Shown here: piece by piece, positions 44,448 to 53,050 of the stretch
How positions within the stretch are numbered: the stretch's first letter is position 1
Layout of the letters: each line of letters opens with the position of its first letter
Source of the DNA: Arthrobacter sp. AL12
GTDB lineage: Bacteria; Actinomycetota; Actinomycetes; Actinomycetales; Micrococcaceae
Length of the DNA: 64,000 bases
Reading direction: 5' to 3'
NCBI RefSeq assembly: GCF_029960645.1
Contig: NZ_JASBQY010000004.1
Span: 62,001 to 126,000, forward strand
Program-made: the position numbers and the translations under genes
Notes under the pieces: model-generated
Database searches by the model: none
Seen by the model: only the letters and a program-made list of their open reading frames with translations
What the model was told of the DNA's origin: nothing

Positions 44448-45128
44448 ATGGCCAACCTTGAACTCATGTCAGCGATCCGATCGGGGCTGCGGGCTGCCGC
44501 CGATCCGGCCCGGGCCGCGGGGGCGCAGGCCTACCTGAAGTCCGAGATGCCCTCGCTGGGCGTCCGGGTTCCTGAGGTCCGGCGGATCGTGAAGGACGCG
44601 GCCAAACGGCTGCCGCCCGGTTCCCTCCCCGACGTGCAGTCCACCGTACTGGAGCTCTGGCGCGGTGCCAGCTGGCGGGAGGAACGCTACGCCGCGATCG
44701 ACCTCACCGGTTTGAAGCTGGCCGCCGGTGAAATGAGCATGCTGCCGCTGTACGAGGAGATCATCCGCAGCGGCGCTTGGTGGGACCTGGTGGACGGGGT
44801 CTCGCACCGGCTCTGCGAGCTGCTGCAGAGCCACCGGGAGGACATGTCCAACGTGCTCCGCCGCTGGAGCACGGATGCGGACTTCTGGATCAGGAGGGCG
44901 GCCATCACGGCGCAGCTGGGCGCGAAGTCCGCGACGGACCCTGACCTCCTGGCGGCCGTCATCGAACCCAATCTGGCCGACCGCGAGTTCTTTGTCCGGA
45001 AGGCGATCGGCTGGGCCCTGCGTGACTACTCCGCCACGGATCAGGACTGGGTCCGGAACTTCGCGGCTCGCCACGGCGAGGCACTGAGCCCGCTCGCCCG
45101 CCGGGAAGCCCTGCGGAAACTCAGATGA
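44448..45128 (+). CDS. AlkD-like DNA alkylation repair protein
   Basis: A 226-residue HEAT-repeat glycosylase family protein for alkylated bases. Features are LGVRVPEVRRIVKDAAKRLP, WREERYAAIDL, WWDLVDGVSHRLCELL (the WD-D catalytic region), FWIRRAAITAQLG and FVRKAIGWALRDYS. TAAAGT (44436-44441) lies 6 bases before the ATG. Divergent from map; it overlaps the convergent mannosyltransferase by 8 bases. Confidence 0.9.
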   Translation: MANLELMSAIRSGLRAAADPARAAGAQAYLKSEMPSLGVRVPEVRRIVKDAAKRLPPGSLPDVQSTVLELWRGASWREERYAAIDLTGLKLAAGEMSMLPLYEEIIRSGAWWDLVDGVSHRLCELLQSHREDMSNVLRRWSTDADFWIRRAAITAQLGAKSATDPDLLAAVIEPNLADREFFVRKAIGWALRDYSATDQDWVRNFAARHGEALSPLARREALRKLR

Positions 45129-46677
45129 CCGGGCGGGTGGTGACCGGTTCCTCGGACTTGGTGAACAGCAGCTTGGTCTTGGGGTCGAGGAAGATGAGGT
45201 AGAGGGCGAAGAGCAGGGCAATGATCGCGGCGGCATTGCGGGCCAGGGCCAGGGCCAGGCCGAGATCGGCCGTCTGCAGGTACGGGAACACTTCCAGCTG
45301 GTCCGAGATCGCGTACACCATAAAGAACGACACGATGAAGTACAGGGCCTTGACCTGCCAGTCATCGCGGATGCCGGTGACGGCGAAGAGCGGAATGAGC
45401 CAGACAACGTACCAGGACTGGATCATCGGGGCCAGGACGACGACGGCGGCGAACGCCAGCGTGAGGCGGCGAATCAGCCGGTCGTAGTCGCCGCGGAAAA
45501 TCTGCCACGAGATGATGCCGAGCGCCAGCAGCTTGCCGGCGTCGTACACCCACTTCGCCAGCCCCCAGCCGTCGAGTCCGAAGGCGTTGAAGATGGAAGC
45601 GACCACCAGGCCCAGCAGCCCGACCGGGGCGTACCAGATCCAGATGCTGCCCGGGGCGGAGAGTCCGTTGATCCAGCCAAACCCGAAGCCGTTGACCAGG
45701 CTCATGGCGTACAGCAGGGCCAGGCTGATCCCGGCGGTGAGCCCCCAGAACACGAACTTGCGCGGCCAGCTGGCGTTCTTTCCTGCCCAGAGGAGGCCGA
45801 TGAAGGGCAGGAAGACGATGGTGATGGGCTTGACCGAGATGGACAGGGTCACCAGGACCAGGCCGAGGATGACCCGCCGGGTGGCGCAGTAGTAGAGTCC
45901 GGCCAGGGCCAGTCCGATCATGAGGGCGTCGTTGTGGACACTGGCGATGAAGTTGGTGAGGAAGAGCGGGTTGGCTGCGGTCAGCCACAGGGCGCGGTGC
46001 GGGTTGACGCCGTGCAGTTCGGCGAGCTTGGGCACGTAGATGACGCACAGCACGATTCCCACCAGCGCGGCGAGGCGGAACAGCATGATGCTGGCTTCCG
46101 GGTGCACGTTGGTGGACCAGACGACCAGCTGCTCGATCCAGAGGAAGAGCTGTCCGTACGGCACCGGGGCCTCGGTCCACATCTTGTCGGCACCGAGCTG
46201 GAAATAGTTCGACAGGGCGGAGATGCCGTTTTCGTAAGGGTTGAAGCCCTCCACCATCAGGCGTCCCTGCCCGATATAGGCATACACGTCGCGGCTGAAC
46301 AGCGGCACGGAGAACATCAGGGGCAGCCCCCACACCAGGACCGCCTGCAGGGTGGCCTTGCGGGCCTCGGCTCCCCAGACCCGGACGCGCTGGCCGAGCC
46401 TGAGCCAGGCCCGGACGAGCAGCATCCCGCCGACGGCCAGCAGCACAATGCACAGGGCAACGCCGACGGCTTCGGTACGCATCCAGATGAACAGCGGAAT
46501 GCGGCGGAGCTCGGAAGCCGGGGCAAGCCAGCCCACGCCGAGCGAACCGATCGCCATCAGCAGGGACCCTACGAATCCCGCCAGCAGCGGTGAACGGGCA
46601 TTGTCCACTTCAGCAGCGGTGGCCGCCGGGGACGTGCCGGCAGCCGTTTTCCCCGCCGCTGGCACAGGCACCGTCAT
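45121..46677 (-). CDS. mptB: Polyprenol-phosphate-mannose alpha-1,6-mannosyltransferase (MptB-like)
   Basis: GT-C family enzyme of about 518 residues and a dozen membrane spans that extends the lipomannan/lipoglycan mannan core on the outer face of the membrane. The GT-C acidic loop is SRDVYAYIGQGRLMVEG with FNPYENG. Later motifs are LTAANPLFLTNFIASVHNDA and FLPFIGLLWAG. The start at 46677 (MTVPVPAAG) is preferred; a TTG at 46761 would add 28 charged residues. MptA is a close alternative assignment. Confidence 0.8.
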   Translation of the reverse strand: MTVPVPAAGKTAAGTSPAATAAEVDNARSPLLAGFVGSLLMAIGSLGVGWLAPASELRRIPLFIWMRTEAVGVALCIVLLAVGGMLLVRAWLRLGQRVRVWGAEARKATLQAVLVWGLPLMFSVPLFSRDVYAYIGQGRLMVEGFNPYENGISALSNYFQLGADKMWTEAPVPYGQLFLWIEQLVVWSTNVHPEASIMLFRLAALVGIVLCVIYVPKLAELHGVNPHRALWLTAANPLFLTNFIASVHNDALMIGLALAGLYYCATRRVILGLVLVTLSISVKPITIVFLPFIGLLWAGKNASWPRKFVFWGLTAGISLALLYAMSLVNGFGFGWINGLSAPGSIWIWYAPVGLLGLVVASIFNAFGLDGWGLAKWVYDAGKLLALGIISWQIFRGDYDRLIRRLTLAFAAVVVLAPMIQSWYVVWLIPLFAVTGIRDDWQVKALYFIVSFFMVYAISDQLEVFPYLQTADLGLALALARNAAAIIALLFALYLIFLDPKTKLLFTKSEEPVTTRPVI

Positions 46678-46836
46678 CTCAGGATCGTCCAATCTGTTGT
46701 GGGGCTCTTCCGCGCGCTCTGCCAGCCGTGGGAACCGGTCCGGGGCACGCCGCGACGACAAAAAAATTTCGCCGCCCGCGTACCCGAAATCCTAACATCG
46801 GGCTGCCCTGCGGCGACGGAACGGTAGGCTGGGCGC

Positions 46837-47490
46837 GTGCCTATATCTAATGAACGCATTGTCTGGATCGACTGCGAAATGACCGGCCTGGACACCATCA
46901 ACGACGCCCTCATCGAGGTGGCCGCGCTGGTGACGGACTCGGAGCTCAATATCCTCGGCGACGGGGTCGACGTCGTGATTAAGCCAGATGACGCCGCGCT
47001 GGCGCAGATGAACGACTTCGTCCGCGACATGCACACACGTTCCGGGCTGCTGGCGGAACTCCCCCACGGCAAGACCATGGCGGAGGCCCAGACGATTGTC
47101 CTGGACTACATCAAGAAGTGGGTGCCGGAGCCCAAGAAGGCCCCGCTGGGCGGCAACTCGGTGGGAACCGACCGCGTCTTCCTGGTCCGTGACATGCCGG
47201 ACCTCGTGGAACACCTGCACTACCGGGTCATCGACGTGAGCACCATCAAGGAACTCTCCCGGCGCTGGTACGCGCGGGCCTACTTCCAGTCCCCCGCCAA
47301 GCTCGGCGGCCACCGCGCCCTCGGCGACATCCAGGACTCCATCGACGAGCTGCGGTACTACCGCGAGGCAGTTTTCGTCCCCGCCCCGGGGCCGGACAGT
47401 GCCACGGCGCAGCGGATCGCCAGGAAAGTCATGGGCGTGGCGGAGGAACAGGCAACCGCCGAGGCCCCCGCCCGGACGCCGTCGCAGTAG
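46837..47490 (+). CDS. orn: Oligoribonuclease
   Basis: DEDDh 3'-5' exonuclease of 217 residues degrading di- to pentaribonucleotides, including pGpG. Motifs are VWIDCEMTGLD (Asp-x-Glu), GNSVGTDRVFL, YRVIDVSTIKEL and HRALGDIQDSIDEL (His and last Asp). The start is GTG at 46837 with TAGGCT (46825-46830) exactly 6 bases upstream. A 30-residue Ala/Glu-rich tail follows the core. Confidence 0.95.
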   Translation: MPISNERIVWIDCEMTGLDTINDALIEVAALVTDSELNILGDGVDVVIKPDDAALAQMNDFVRDMHTRSGLLAELPHGKTMAEAQTIVLDYIKKWVPEPKKAPLGGNSVGTDRVFLVRDMPDLVEHLHYRVIDVSTIKELSRRWYARAYFQSPAKLGGHRALGDIQDSIDELRYYREAVFVPAPGPDSATAQRIARKVMGVAEEQATAEAPARTPSQ

Positions 47491-47526
47491 CGCCGGTGCT
47501 GACCGCGCAGCTCACGCACCAGACAG

Positions 47527-47546
47527 CCCGGCGGCCGGCCGCCGGG
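47527..47546. repeat. 20-bp perfect GC palindrome after orn
   Basis: CCCGGCGGCC is followed by its reverse complement, 37 bases after the orn stop, with no U-run. It may be the orn terminator. Another AT-rich stretch (47570-47600) and TAAGCT (47621-47626) before tRNA-His probably form the tRNA promoter. Confidence 0.7.
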
Positions 47547-47682
47547 AGTAATCTGCGCCACGTTAGCGGAAAATTTTGGTGAAAAACCGAAAAATGGCAA
47601 AAGCAGCCCCGAAGAGCAGGTAAGCTGTTTGTCGTTGCCTTTTCAGCCAGCCGGTTCGCCGGAAGGCATGGCGGGGCACATG

Positions 47683-47755
47683 GTGGGCGTAGCTCAGTTG
47701 GCAGAGCGCCTGGTTGTGGTCCAGGAGGTCGCGGGTTCAACCCCCGTCGCTCACC
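47683..47755 (+). tRNA. tRNA-His (anticodon GTG)
   Basis: Cloverleaf with acceptor GTGGGCG/CGCTCAC, anticodon loop TTGTGGT in a CCTGG/CCAGG stem and T-arm CGGGTTCAACCCCCG. G at 47682 can supply the extra 5' G of tRNA-His, pairing with the C discriminator. Confidence 0.93.
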
Positions 47756-47792
47756 CTCATGAAGGACGGCAGTAAGTGTCCGACCTTAGACG

Positions 47793-47829
47793 AAGGCCGT
47801 ACCGGATATCCGGTGCGGCCTTTGTTGTC
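47793..47829 (+). terminator. Intrinsic terminator of tRNA-His
   Basis: AAGGCCGTACCGGA pairs with TCCGGTGCGGCCTT (one wobble) and is followed by TGTTGTCTG. It ends 33 bases before the acyl-CoA dehydrogenase start. Confidence 0.85.
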
Positions 47830-47861
47830 TGTCCATGGACCCGTGAACGGAGGGAACCGCA

Positions 47862-49016
47862 GTGAAGCGCACGCTTTTTGAAGAAGACCACGAGATGTTC
47901 CGTGAGATGGCTGCCGAGTTCAACACGCGCGCCGTGGCGCCGCACTACGCCCAGTGGGACCAGGACCACATGATGTCCCGGGACCTGTGGACCTCGGCCG
48001 GCGAGCAGGGCCTGCTGGGCCTGGCCGTTCCGGAGGAGTTCGGCGGCCTGGGCATGGACGACTACCGCTTCCGCGCCGTGCTGGACGAGGAGTTCGCCAG
48101 GAGCAACCACCTCGCCGTGGCGCTGGCGTTCCACCTGCACGATGACATGGTCCTCCCCCATCTGCTGGCCTACGGCTCCGCGGACCTCAAGGGCCGCTGG
48201 CTTCCCGGCATGGTCTCGGGCGAGACAGTCACCTCGGTCGCCTGGACCGAACCCGGCGCGGGTTCGGATCTCCGCGGCATCCGCACCAGGGCGGTGCGCG
48301 ACGGCGACGGCTGGCTGATCAGCGGCCAGAAGACCTTCATCGGCAACGGCATCTCCGGCGACGCGGCCCTGGTCCTGGCCCGCACCGACGGCAGCACCGG
48401 CCGCGGGAACCACGACTCCTTCTCCCTGTTCATGGTCGGCAAGGGCGAGGGCTACAACACCGGCAAGCAGCTGGACAAGATGGGCCTCAAGGCCTCGGAC
48501 ACCGCCGAACTGTTCTTCGATGACGTCCGGGTTCCGCACGCGGACCTCGTCGGCGCGGAGGGCAAGGGCCTGCAGTACGCCGCGGAGCAGCTCCCCCAGG
48601 GCCGGCTCGCGATCGCTGTGGCAAGCTCCGCCGTCGTCCGCGCCATCTACGAGGAGACCATCCGCTACACGAAGGACCGCAACGCCTTCGGGGAGCGGAT
48701 CATCGACTTCCAGAACAGCCGCTTCGAACTGGCCGACATCCTCACCGAGGTCGAGGTCACCGAAACCTACGTGGACCAGGCCATCCGGGCCTTCAATGCC
48801 GGAGAACTCGACGCATCCTCCGCCGCCCGCGCAAAGCTGTGGGCGTCCGAGCGCGCCAAGTCTGTCACCGACCGCTGCCTCCAGCTGCACGGCGGCTACG
48901 GCTACATCCTGGAATACCCCGTGGCGCAGGCCTTCCTGGCGGCCCGGCTGCTGACCATCTTCGGCGGCACCAACGAAATCATGCGCGACGTCGTCGGCCG
49001 CACCATCGCCGACTGA
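47862..49016 (+). CDS. Acyl-CoA dehydrogenase
   Basis: FAD enzyme of 384 residues that introduces a double bond at C2-C3 of an acyl-CoA. N-terminal helices are followed by VTSVAWTEPGAGSDLRGI (FAD contact) and CLQLHGGYGYILEYPVAQAF and FGGTNEIM near the end. The usual catalytic Glu position (Glu-Gly-Thr) is Gly-Gly-Thr here. Glu in AIYEETIRYTKDRNAFGE occupies the position used in long-chain acyl-CoA dehydrogenase, so it is probably the base. The GTG start has GGAGGG 7 bases upstream. def follows by 39 bases on the same strand. Confidence 0.9.
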   Translation: MKRTLFEEDHEMFREMAAEFNTRAVAPHYAQWDQDHMMSRDLWTSAGEQGLLGLAVPEEFGGLGMDDYRFRAVLDEEFARSNHLAVALAFHLHDDMVLPHLLAYGSADLKGRWLPGMVSGETVTSVAWTEPGAGSDLRGIRTRAVRDGDGWLISGQKTFIGNGISGDAALVLARTDGSTGRGNHDSFSLFMVGKGEGYNTGKQLDKMGLKASDTAELFFDDVRVPHADLVGAEGKGLQYAAEQLPQGRLAIAVASSAVVRAIYEETIRYTKDRNAFGERIIDFQNSRFELADILTEVEVTETYVDQAIRAFNAGELDASSAARAKLWASERAKSVTDRCLQLHGGYGYILEYPVAQAFLAARLLTIFGGTNEIMRDVVGRTIAD

Positions 49017-49055
49017 CCCTGCCCTTCACCACAGCACCAAAGGAACTTTACCGAC

Positions 49056-49628
49056 ATGACCGTTCTGCCCATCACGATCTGGGGCGAGCCCGTGCTGCAC
49101 CGCCGGGCCGCCGAGGTCGAAGTCTTCGACGACGAGCTCCGGACCCTGATCGCCGACATGTTCGAGACCAACGACGCCGCCAACGGCGTCGGTCTCGCCG
49201 CGCCCCAGGTCGGTGTGGGCAAACGTCTGTTCATCTACAAATACGACAACGACGACGGCGCCCCGCCCTCCGGCGCCGTCGTCAACCCGGTGCTGACCCT
49301 CTCCAAGGTTTCCGGGGCGCTGCCGGATCCGGACGAGGAAGAGGAAGGCTGCCTGTCCTTCCCCGGCGGGCAGTACCCGCTCAAGCGCGCGGACTGGGCC
49401 CGGGTGCAGGGCTTCGACGGGGACGGCAAGCCGGTCGATTTCGAGGCGACAGGCTGGTTTGCCCGGGTGATCCAGCACGAATACGACCACCTCGACGGCA
49501 AGCTCTACGTCAACCGGCTCATTGACCGTTATGCCCGCAAGGCCATGAAACAGGCCAGCAAGAGCGGCTGGGGCGTCCCCGGGCTCACGTGGATGCCCGG
49601 CGTGGACCCGGACCCCTTCGGGCACTAG
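49056..49628 (+). CDS. def: Peptide deformylase
   Basis: Metalloenzyme of 190 residues removing the N-formyl group from nascent chains. Motifs: GVGLAAPQVG, EEGCLSFPGG (Cys ligand), QHEYDHLDGKLY (HExxH). A short acidic insertion (DPDEEEEG) lies just before the Cys motif. The C-terminus is extended with WGVPGLTWMPG, normal for actinobacteria. Confidence 0.95.
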   Translation: MTVLPITIWGEPVLHRRAAEVEVFDDELRTLIADMFETNDAANGVGLAAPQVGVGKRLFIYKYDNDDGAPPSGAVVNPVLTLSKVSGALPDPDEEEEGCLSFPGGQYPLKRADWARVQGFDGDGKPVDFEATGWFARVIQHEYDHLDGKLYVNRLIDRYARKAMKQASKSGWGVPGLTWMPGVDPDPFGH

Positions 49629-49656
49629 GGTCCCGGCTCAATTCTGCCGGTTACTT

Positions 49657-50370
49657 CTAGCGGCCTACGGCTCCCCGGTCGACGGCCGCCAGGATCGCCG
49701 CCCCCAGTTCGGCCGGCTTGGTGAACTGGGGCCAGTGCCCGGTGGGAAGGTCCACGTAGTCGACGTCGCGGACGCGCCCGAGTTCGGCGACGTACGGGTG
49801 ACCGGCCGCGATCATCTCGATCAGCATGGCGGACGGGAACTCGCAGGCGATGACGGTGGCCGGGACGCCGAAGCGGGCCTCATTGTGCAACCGCTGCTGG
49901 TCCTGGGCCACGCCCTTCGGCTCCGGGACGGCGCGGGCGCGGAACATGGCCCGCAGCTCCTCGTTGAGGCCGGTAAGGTCCTCATCCTCGAACAGCTCCC
50001 ACGGCGGGAGCGGCACGTCGTCGCCGTCCTCCGGGAGCTCGTCGTTGATCACCCCGCCCTCGCCGAGCGGACCACTGTCAACGTAGATCGCCCGGACCAC
50101 GCGGTCCGGGCGGGCGTCGACGGCGCCGTGGATGATGGCGCCCCCGCCCGAATGGCCCACCAGGACCACCACGTGATCAAGCGCGTCGATCCTGGCCACG
50201 ACGGCGTCGATGTGGGTGCGCAGGCCAATGCCGGCGCGGGGCGCGTCGACCGATTCCAGCCCGGGCAGGGTCAGCGGGTGGACCTGATGCCCGGCGGCGG
50301 CGAGCGCCGGAGTCACCTCCGCCCACGACGAGGCGTCCAACCAGAATCCGGGAACCAGAATGATGTCCAT
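49657..50370 (-). CDS. Alpha/beta hydrolase
   Basis: A 237-residue cytoplasmic hydrolase: IILVPGFWLDASSWAEV (oxyanion region), VVLVGHSGGGAIIHGA (Ser nucleophile), and TGHWPQFTKP (catalytic His). The lid region is Glu/Asp-rich. It resembles the EstC/pyrethroid-esterase branch in pattern; the substrate is unknown. Convergent with def. Confidence 0.85.
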   Translation of the reverse strand: MDIILVPGFWLDASSWAEVTPALAAAGHQVHPLTLPGLESVDAPRAGIGLRTHIDAVVARIDALDHVVVLVGHSGGGAIIHGAVDARPDRVVRAIYVDSGPLGEGGVINDELPEDGDDVPLPPWELFEDEDLTGLNEELRAMFRARAVPEPKGVAQDQQRLHNEARFGVPATVIACEFPSAMLIEMIAAGHPYVAELGRVRDVDYVDLPTGHWPQFTKPAELGAAILAAVDRGAVGR

Positions 50371-50452
50371 GCCGGTACCCTACCCGCCCCGGACCGCGGG
50401 CGGCACGGTCCGGGTAAAAATTCCCATCCGGGCTGGTACAGCCACCCCTCGT

Positions 50453-51379
50453 CTACTCCTCGTCGGATTTCTGCAATATCGAGGCGTGATCCGGAACGTA
50501 CCGGAACAACTCCCGCGGCGGGCGCGTGTAGTTGACGGCCTTGGGCCTTTCCGGCAACGTCACCTGCTCCGTCCGGACCTCCGTGTAGTCGATGCTGGAG
50601 AGCAGATGGGCGATCATGTTGATCCGGGCCCGGCGCTTATCCTCCGCCTCGACCACATACCAGGGCGATTCGGCAGTATCAGTCTGCATGAACATGTCGT
50701 CCTTGGCCCGGGAATAGTCTTCCCAGCGGAGGATCGCCTCCCGGTCCATCGGCGAGAGTTTCCATTGCCGCATCGGATCATCCAGCCGGGACTTGAAGCG
50801 CCGTTCCTGTTCCGCGTGGCTGATCGAGAACCAGTATTTGAACATCAGGATGCCGTCCTGGACCAGGAGGCGTTCAAAGACCGGGCACTGGGCCATAAAG
50901 CGCTTGTGTTCCGCGGGCGTGCAGAATCCCATCACATGTTCGACGCCGGCCCGGTTGTACCAGGAACGGTCCATCAGGACGATCTCCCCGGCGGCGGGCA
51001 GATGCTGCACATAGCGCTGGAAATACCATTCACCCCGCTGCCGGTCCGTCGGGGCCGGCAACGCCACGATGCGGGCGACGCGCGGATTCAGGTACTCCGT
51101 CAGCCGTTTGATCGCGCTGCCCTTGCCGGCGGCGTCGCGTCCCTCAAAGATCACCAGCACCCGCGCCCCCGTGCTGCGGACCCATTCCTGCAGCGCGACG
51201 AGCTCGGCCTGGAGCCGGAAGAGCTCGGCCTCATAAACGCTCAGGGGCAACCGTCCCGGGCGTTTCGAGGCACGCCCCTTGGCGCCTTTCCGGCCAGATT
51301 TTCCCTTGCCGGAGCCGGACTTGCCGTTGCCGTCCTTGCCGGAGCCGGATTTGCCGGCGCCGTCCTTGCCATCTGCCAT
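50453..51379 (-). CDS. ppk2: Polyphosphate kinase 2 family protein
   Basis: A 308-residue PPK2 that transfers phosphate between polyphosphate and nucleotides. Walker A is FEGRDAAGKGSAIKR, the lid helix GEWYFQRYVQHLP, Walker B VLMDRSWYNRAGVE, and FSISHAEQERRFKSR follows. The single-domain length fits class I. The start MADGKDGAG at 51379 is followed by about 40 residues of Gly/Ser/Lys repeats (GKSGSGKGKSG), probably disordered and able to bind polyphosphate. It is divergent from the PfkB-family gene, 136 bases apart. Confidence 0.92.
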   Translation of the reverse strand: MADGKDGAGKSGSGKDGNGKSGSGKGKSGRKGAKGRASKRPGRLPLSVYEAELFRLQAELVALQEWVRSTGARVLVIFEGRDAAGKGSAIKRLTEYLNPRVARIVALPAPTDRQRGEWYFQRYVQHLPAAGEIVLMDRSWYNRAGVEHVMGFCTPAEHKRFMAQCPVFERLLVQDGILMFKYWFSISHAEQERRFKSRLDDPMRQWKLSPMDREAILRWEDYSRAKDDMFMQTDTAESPWYVVEAEDKRRARINMIAHLLSSIDYTEVRTEQVTLPERPKAVNYTRPPRELFRYVPDHASILQKSDEE

Positions 51380-51515
51380 GGTTCCCGTCCCACTCGTTGC
51401 GGCGGACGTTCGTCCCGCCAGTCCTGCCGCGCCCATTCTCGCCGAGCCGGCAACTGCGGCACAAGGGGACTTGCCGCCGAAGACACCGGCAACCTCATGC
51501 TCCTATGCTTGGGCC

Positions 51516-52496
51516 ATGGAAGCCCCCCGACCGATGCCGATGCAGCCCATTCTCACGCTCACCGTCAACCCCGCCCTGGACGTCAGCACCACCACGGAGC
51601 AGGTCATCAGCGGCCACAAGCTGCGCTGCGGCACCAGCCGCCTCGACCCGGGCGGCGGCGGCGTGAACGTCTCCCGGGTGGTCCAGCGCCTCGGCGGCAG
51701 GACCCTGGCGGTCTACACCGCCGGAGGACCCACCGGAGAGGCGTACCGCCGGCTCATCGAAGCCGAACGCGTCCCCACCCTGGCCGTGCCGATCCAGGGA
51801 AGCACCCGCCAGGACTTCACCGTCGATGAGACGACGACGGGCAAGCAGTTCCGCTTCGTTCTACAGGGCCCGGAATTGAGTGAGCCCGAGTGGCGTTTGT
51901 GCCTGGCGCTCGTGGCGGATTCGATTCCCGCGGGCGGGTATGTCGTGGCCAGCGGAAGCCTGCCGCCGGGCGTCCCGGAGGACTTCTACGCCCGGGTGGC
52001 CAGGCTCGCGCGGCAGCAGGATGCGCGCTGCATCGTGGACGCCTCCGGGCCGGCCCTGGCCGAAGCCCTCGCCGAAGGCGTCTTCCTGGTCAAGCCGAGC
52101 CGACGGGAGCTCGGGCTGCACTTCGGAACGACGCTCGAGAACAATGAAAGCCAGGTCGCCGCGGCCGCGGCGCTGGTCGCCGACGGCTCGGCGGAACATG
52201 TCGCCCTGACCCTGGGCGGCCAAGGTGCCGTGCTCGCCTCGAAATCCGGGATTCTGCGGCTGGCCGTGCCCCGGGTGAAGGTGACCAGCACCGTCGGAGC
52301 CGGCGACAGCTTCCTCGCCGCCTTCGTCCTCCGCCTGGCCCAGGGCCGCACCCCCGAGGAGGCACTCCGGGCCGCCGTCGCCGCGGGAAGCGCCACAGTG
52401 ACGACCGTTGCCACGGAGCTCTGCCACCGCGCGGACGTCGAACGGCTGGAGGCGCAGCTGACCGCCCAGGCCCTAGACGGGGGTCCCGGAGAGTGA
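51516..52496 (+). CDS. 1-phosphofructokinase-type hexose kinase (PfkB family)
   Basis: Ribokinase-fold sugar kinase of 326 residues. Motifs: ILTLTVNPALDVSTTTE, DPGGGGVNVSRVVQRLGG, LVKPSRRELGL and the ATP-site VGAGDSFLAAFVLRLAQG with catalytic Asp. The family phosphorylates fructose 1- or 6-phosphate or tagatose 6-phosphate; FruK-type is favoured by N-terminal pattern but no PTS gene is near. TATGCT (51504-51509) lies exactly 6 bases before the ATG at 51516. A gene for a lipoprotein overlaps the 3' end by 4 bases. Confidence 0.85.
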   Translation: MEAPRPMPMQPILTLTVNPALDVSTTTEQVISGHKLRCGTSRLDPGGGGVNVSRVVQRLGGRTLAVYTAGGPTGEAYRRLIEAERVPTLAVPIQGSTRQDFTVDETTTGKQFRFVLQGPELSEPEWRLCLALVADSIPAGGYVVASGSLPPGVPEDFYARVARLARQQDARCIVDASGPALAEALAEGVFLVKPSRRELGLHFGTTLENNESQVAAAAALVADGSAEHVALTLGGQGAVLASKSGILRLAVPRVKVTSTVGAGDSFLAAFVLRLAQGRTPEEALRAAVAAGSATVTTVATELCHRADVERLEAQLTAQALDGGPGE

Positions 52497-53014
52497 AGAC
52501 GGGACCGGCCGGGCTGGCTGCCGCGATGCTGCTGGCTGTGGCCAACGCCGGCTGTTCCGGGCCCGTACCAAACGCCTGCCCTGCCATTGCGTGGTTTAAC
52601 ACCCTCACCGTGTCCCTGGATGGCAGCGTTGAGAAGGTCAGCCTGGTGGAGTTCTGCGCGGAAGGCGTCTGCTCGATCCGCGCGGACGGCCCGGTGCCCG
52701 CTCCCGGGACGTCCCTCACCCCGGGCACCGTGCCCGCCCCGGCCACAACCCTGGCGGTCACCCCTGCGCCGTCCCGGTCCGTGCCTGACTACAGTCCCTT
52801 CACGGCGGCGCGGGTCGACGACCGGACCTGGCGGGTCAGCCTGATGATGCGGTCCCCGAAGACGGTGACCATCAGGGCGTACTCCGCAGATGGCAGCGTC
52901 CTGGCCGGGCGCGACGTGGAACCGGGCTGGACCCGGGTGGGCGGCAGCGAGGCCTGCGGCGGCCCGGAGACCGCCGGCCCCGTCAGGCTCCAGATCCAGG
53001 CAATCAAACGTTAG
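52493..53014 (+). CDS. Putative lipoprotein
   Basis: A 173-residue protein with signal peptide AAMLLAVANAGCSG; Cys20 in VANAGC is the likely lipidation site. The mature part has a Pro/Ala/Thr-rich middle and a beta-rich C-terminal half (RTWRVSLMMRSPKTVTIRAY). Its GTG overlaps the kinase TGA, so the two are co-translated although their roles do not obviously connect. No family is recognised. Confidence 0.7.
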   Translation: MKTGPAGLAAAMLLAVANAGCSGPVPNACPAIAWFNTLTVSLDGSVEKVSLVEFCAEGVCSIRADGPVPAPGTSLTPGTVPAPATTLAVTPAPSRSVPDYSPFTAARVDDRTWRVSLMMRSPKTVTIRAYSADGSVLAGRDVEPGWTRVGGSEACGGPETAGPVRLQIQAIKR

Positions 53015-53050
53015 GCAATCCCGCCCGTGTCCTGCCCCCGGCGGGCGTGG

